From Gammaproteobacteria bacterium (GTDB taxonomy: Bacteria > Pseudomonadota > Gammaproteobacteria > DSM-26407), in assembly GCA_028694565.1 (NCBI GenBank), contig JAQVKR010000121.1:1-7547 (forward strand): a stretch of DNA of 7,547 bases. The letters are read 5' to 3'. The notes under the pieces were generated by a model that worked only from the letters and a program-made list of their open reading frames with translations, had not been told where the DNA came from and ran no database searches. Positions 5,580 to 7,547 of this stretch are shown in pieces (within the stretch, counting starts at the first letter, position 1; the number at the start of each line of letters is the position of its first letter). A program made the translations under genes and the position numbers.

Positions 5580-7022
5580 ATGGAACTGGATGTGGTGGTC
5601 ATCGGCAGCGGTCCGGGCGGCTACAAGGCCGCCCTGACCGCCGCCCAGCAGGGAGCGCGGGTGGCCCTCGTGGAGAAGGGCCTGGCGGGCGGCGTGTGCC
5701 TGAACGAGGGCTGTGTTCCGAAAGCCGCGCTCATCCGCCTCGCCGGCCTGATGGAGTCGGCCAATTCACTCAACGGCCGGGGCCTCGTGGGAGAGGTGCG
5801 GGGCGATTTCCGCGCCGCCATGGCGCACAAGGCCCGGGTGGTCGACGGCATCAGCGCGAATTTCCCGGTCTGGCTGCGCCGGCTCGGAATCCGTTATCTC
5901 CAGGGCAGCGCCCGGCTGCTCGATCCGCGCACGGTCGCCGTCGAGGGAGCCGATGGGAGCGCGACCCTGCAGGCCCGGCGGATCATCGTGGCCACCGGCG
6001 CCGTTCCCCGCGAGCATCCGGCGTGCCCCACCGACGGGGTGCGAATTCTCAATTCCCACCATTTCATGTACCAGCTCGATGCCCTGCCCGCCTCCGTGCT
6101 GGTGGTGGGCGGGGGCGCGGTGGGCTGCGAGCTCGGCTACTTCCTGCAGCAGTTCGGCAGCCAGGTCACCCTTGTCGAGCGCCAGGAACACCTGCTCGGC
6201 GGCATGGCGCTGCCGGCGCGGGCCACCCAGCTGCTGGAGCGCAAATTCCTGCGCCTGGGCACCGAGCTGCGCCTGGGGGTCGAGGTGGTCCACTCCCGGG
6301 TCGGCGCTGACGGCGTCAGCGTCGGCTTCAGCGACGGCGGCGAGGGCCACTACGAACGGGTGCTGGTGGTCATCGGCCGGCGGCCCGCACCGAGCGGGCT
6401 GGGGCTCGAGAAGCTCGGGGTGGAGTTCGACGCCGAGGGGTTCATCCGCACCAGCAAGTACCTGGAGACGACGCAGCCGGGCATCTACGCGGTGGGAGAC
6501 TGCAAGCCCGGACCGATGTCCGCCAACGCCGCCTTCCACGACGCCAAGGTGGCGGCATTCAACGCCGTGCGCGGCAACACGCTCCGCGCCAACTATCACC
6601 GGGTGCCGCTGGTCATCGATTCGGCCCTGCAGATCGCCACCGTGGGGCTGCTGGAGGAACGGGCCGAGGCGGCCGGCTTCGAGCCCGAGTTCGCCCGCGC
6701 GAACTTCATGGCCTCCATCAAGGCCCGGGCCCACAACGATGCCGAGGGCTTCATCGAGGTGGTTCACGATGACGAGACCGGGCAGCTGCTGGGCGGCTGC
6801 ATCGTCGGCCCGGACGCCGGGGAGCAGATCCACATGCTCGCCGCCGCCTGCCAGTCGGATCGCGGATTGTGGTTCTTCAGCGACATCAACTACACCCACC
6901 CCTCCTGGTACGAGGACCTGGGCAATGCCATCAATCCCCACGCCCAGGCCATCGCCCGCTCCGGGCGCGACATCTTCCGCCCCGGCATCTTCGCCACCGA
7001 CGTGGGTGGCGAGGACTTGTAG
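5580..7022 (+). CDS. Dihydrolipoamide dehydrogenase-family flavoprotein (Lpd-like)
   Basis: The protein has 480 residues from ATG 5580. The FAD-binding loop is GSGPGG (residues 9-14) and the redox-active disulfide motif GGVCLNEGCVP contains C40 and C45. The NAD-binding loop is GGGAVG (177-182), followed by a strand ending in an acidic residue (LVER), which suggests NAD rather than NADP. The second FAD motif is GIYAVGD. Near the C-terminus, THPSWYE supplies the His-Glu pair (H440, E445) that matches the HPTxxE dyad of dihydrolipoamide dehydrogenases, so an active NAD-linked disulfide oxidoreductase is likely. A tail of about 35 residues follows the dyad. No 2-oxoacid dehydrogenase or lipoyl-protein gene is nearby, and the gene sits 13 bases after dsrR, so it is probably the last gene of the dsr block. 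Related Lpd proteins accompany the lipoate-binding protein of the sHdr sulfur-oxidation pathway. A role with a lipoyl or sulfur carrier here is a hypothesis. The start at 5580 places the Rossmann strand at the N-terminus, as usual; 5544 is the alternative. Confidence 0.85.
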   Translation: MELDVVVIGSGPGGYKAALTAAQQGARVALVEKGLAGGVCLNEGCVPKAALIRLAGLMESANSLNGRGLVGEVRGDFRAAMAHKARVVDGISANFPVWLRRLGIRYLQGSARLLDPRTVAVEGADGSATLQARRIIVATGAVPREHPACPTDGVRILNSHHFMYQLDALPASVLVVGGGAVGCELGYFLQQFGSQVTLVERQEHLLGGMALPARATQLLERKFLRLGTELRLGVEVVHSRVGADGVSVGFSDGGEGHYERVLVVIGRRPAPSGLGLEKLGVEFDAEGFIRTSKYLETTQPGIYAVGDCKPGPMSANAAFHDAKVAAFNAVRGNTLRANYHRVPLVIDSALQIATVGLLEERAEAAGFEPEFARANFMASIKARAHNDAEGFIEVVHDDETGQLLGGCIVGPDAGEQIHMLAAACQSDRGLWFFSDINYTHPSWYEDLGNAINPHAQAIARSGRDIFRPGIFATDVGGEDL

Positions 7023-7222
7023 TCAATTAAAAACAGTCAGTTGGATGTCTTTTCAAGAATTGTTGTCATGTTCCGTGCCGGGGAGAGCCCATGCCATGCC
7101 GGCGGAAAGCTTCACCGGCCGGGAGGGATATCCGGGCGGGAAGCGTGCTAAGATGGCCGAACCACCCGGGCCGAGTCCCTGTCTCATAAGATAATTCCAG
7201 CCCCCTGCGGGGTGACTGCCAC
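7023..7222 (+). promoter_or_regulatory. Noncoding gap with possible promoter(s) before a new transcription unit
   Basis: This gap of 200 bases begins with an AT-rich patch (7023-7070) that stands out from the G+C-rich surroundings. It may hold the end of the dsr transcript and the promoter of the next gene. Weak candidates are TTGGAT (7041-7046) with TGTCAT (7064-7069) at 17-base spacing, an extended -10-like TGCTAAGAT (7146-7154), and a GATAAT box (7190-7195) lying 28 bases before the ATG at 7223. None has a convincing -35 partner. An imperfect stem (7098-7106 with 7111-7119; one mismatch and one G-T pair) is present. No clear terminator with a T-run was found. Confidence 0.3.
7201..7212 (+). 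promoter_or_regulatory. Small hairpin overlapping the ribosome site of the last gene
   Basis: CCCC (7201-7204) can pair with GGGG (7209-7212) around the loop CTGC. The GGGG arm is also the start of the likely ribosome site (GGGGTGA, 7209-7215) for the ATG at 7223. Pairing would partly hide that site. The stem is only four pairs, so a regulatory role is speculative. Confidence 0.25.
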
Positions 7223-7547
7223 ATGCAGCTGTTGGAGCCGAAGAAGGCCGCGAGCCGTATCCGCGACCTGGCCATCTGGATGATCCCCCCCGCCCGCGGC
7301 TGGCGGCGCAAGTCCGCCGGTATCTGGCGCAATCCCCTGTTCCAGCCCATGGCGGCGCTGGTCGCGGTGCTGTTCGTGCTGGCGTTCAGCGGCCTGCTGC
7401 TGTTTCCCCGGGGGGGCGAGGACCGGGCGGCCCTGCTTCCGGGCCACCTGCTGCTGTTCCTGCTCGGGCTGGTGTGCCTGGCGATTCTGGCCCGGCGCAT
7501 CCACCAGCAGCTGCTGCAGCCGCTCGCGCATCTGCGCAACTGGGCCC
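7223..7547 (+). CDS. N-terminal part of a two-helix membrane sensor, probably a histidine kinase (partial)
   Basis: 108 codons are open to the right edge with no stop. The N-terminus (residues 1-41) is basic and cytoplasmic in character. Two hydrophobic helices follow at about 42-61 and 71-90, joined by a loop of only about ten residues. Directly after the second helix comes RRIHQQLLQPLAHLRNWA (91-108). This resembles the first helix of a HAMP linker, with its conserved Pro and the L-x-x-L-R-x-W-A pattern seen in NarX/NarL-type sensor kinases. With almost no periplasmic loop, the protein probably senses in the membrane or through later cytoplasmic domains. The kinase domain itself lies outside the window, so a chemoreceptor or cyclase with a HAMP domain is also possible. 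It follows the dsr block on the same strand, but the gap of 200 bases suggests its own promoter. Runs of seven C (7285-7291) and seven G (7410-7416) lie inside the frame, yet the protein reads sensibly through both. Confidence 0.65.
   Translation, partial: MQLLEPKKAASRIRDLAIWMIPPARGWRRKSAGIWRNPLFQPMAALVAVLFVLAFSGLLLFPRGGEDRAALLPGHLLLFLLGLVCLAILARRIHQQLLQPLAHLRNWA

Noticed and set aside
5766..6941. Open frame on the - strand (391 codons) opposite the flavoprotein gene
   Set aside because: No fold signature and a G/H/A-rich composition; the + strand frame has all FAD, NAD and disulfide motifs.
7063..7092. TTGTCA (7063-7068) as a strong -35 box
   Set aside because: No -10-like hexamer is found 16-18 bases downstream; the region there is GAGCCCAT.
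7066..7539. Open frames on the - strand opposite the start of the sensor gene
   Set aside because: Their translations lack domain features, while the + strand frame shows two membrane helices and a HAMP-like segment.
1..7547. CRISPR arrays, insertion sequences, tRNA genes, prophage parts
   Set aside because: No direct-repeat array, transposase, cloverleaf or phage gene was seen on reading both strands.

Overview
The window is a G+C-rich piece of a reverse-type dissimilatory sulfite reductase (rDsr) operon from a sulfur-oxidising bacterium. It is most likely a gammaproteobacterium related to purple sulfur bacteria or to chemolithotrophic Ectothiorhodospiraceae-like sulfur oxidisers. The main evidence is the run dsrL(3' end)-dsrJ-dsrO-dsrP-...-dsrN-dsrR, all on the + strand, which follows the dsrLJOPNR order known from Allochromatium vinosum. 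DsrL, DsrN and DsrR together point to the oxidative rather than the sulfate-reducing type. The genus cannot be named from the sequence alone.

Layout: 2-139 is the C-terminal ferredoxin end of DsrL. 154-549 dsrJ (triheme periplasmic cytochrome c), 590-1354 dsrO (Tat-exported Fe-S protein) and 1376-2590 dsrP (NrfD-like membrane protein) are tightly packed and encode the periplasmic/membrane half of the DsrMKJOP complex. A strong 13-bp hairpin (2595-2625) separates them from 2648-3649, a TrpD2/YbiB-like phosphoribosyltransferase-fold protein that is not part of the textbook A. vinosum dsr operon. Next come 3732-5141 dsrN (glutamine-dependent amidase of the CobB/CbiA family, implicated in making siroheme amide) and 5231-5566 dsrR (A-type-carrier-like protein with no cysteines). 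5580-7022 encodes a dihydrolipoamide-dehydrogenase-family flavoprotein, in the place where A. vinosum carries dsrS. An AT-richer gap of 200 bases (7023-7222) ends the gene block. From 7223 to the window edge runs the start of a two-helix membrane protein that looks like the sensor/HAMP part of a histidine kinase.

How they work together (family knowledge plus inference): rDsrAB, encoded outside the window, oxidises sulfur delivered on DsrC to sulfite. DsrL passes electrons between rDsrAB and NAD(P). DsrMKJOP couples DsrC chemistry in the cytoplasm to the quinone pool and periplasm. DsrN modifies the siroheme of DsrAB, and DsrR affects dsr expression after transcription. The two non-canonical members, the TrpD2-like protein and the Lpd-like flavoprotein, are the best candidates for something undescribed. 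No mobile elements, CRISPR arrays, tRNAs or rRNAs were seen.
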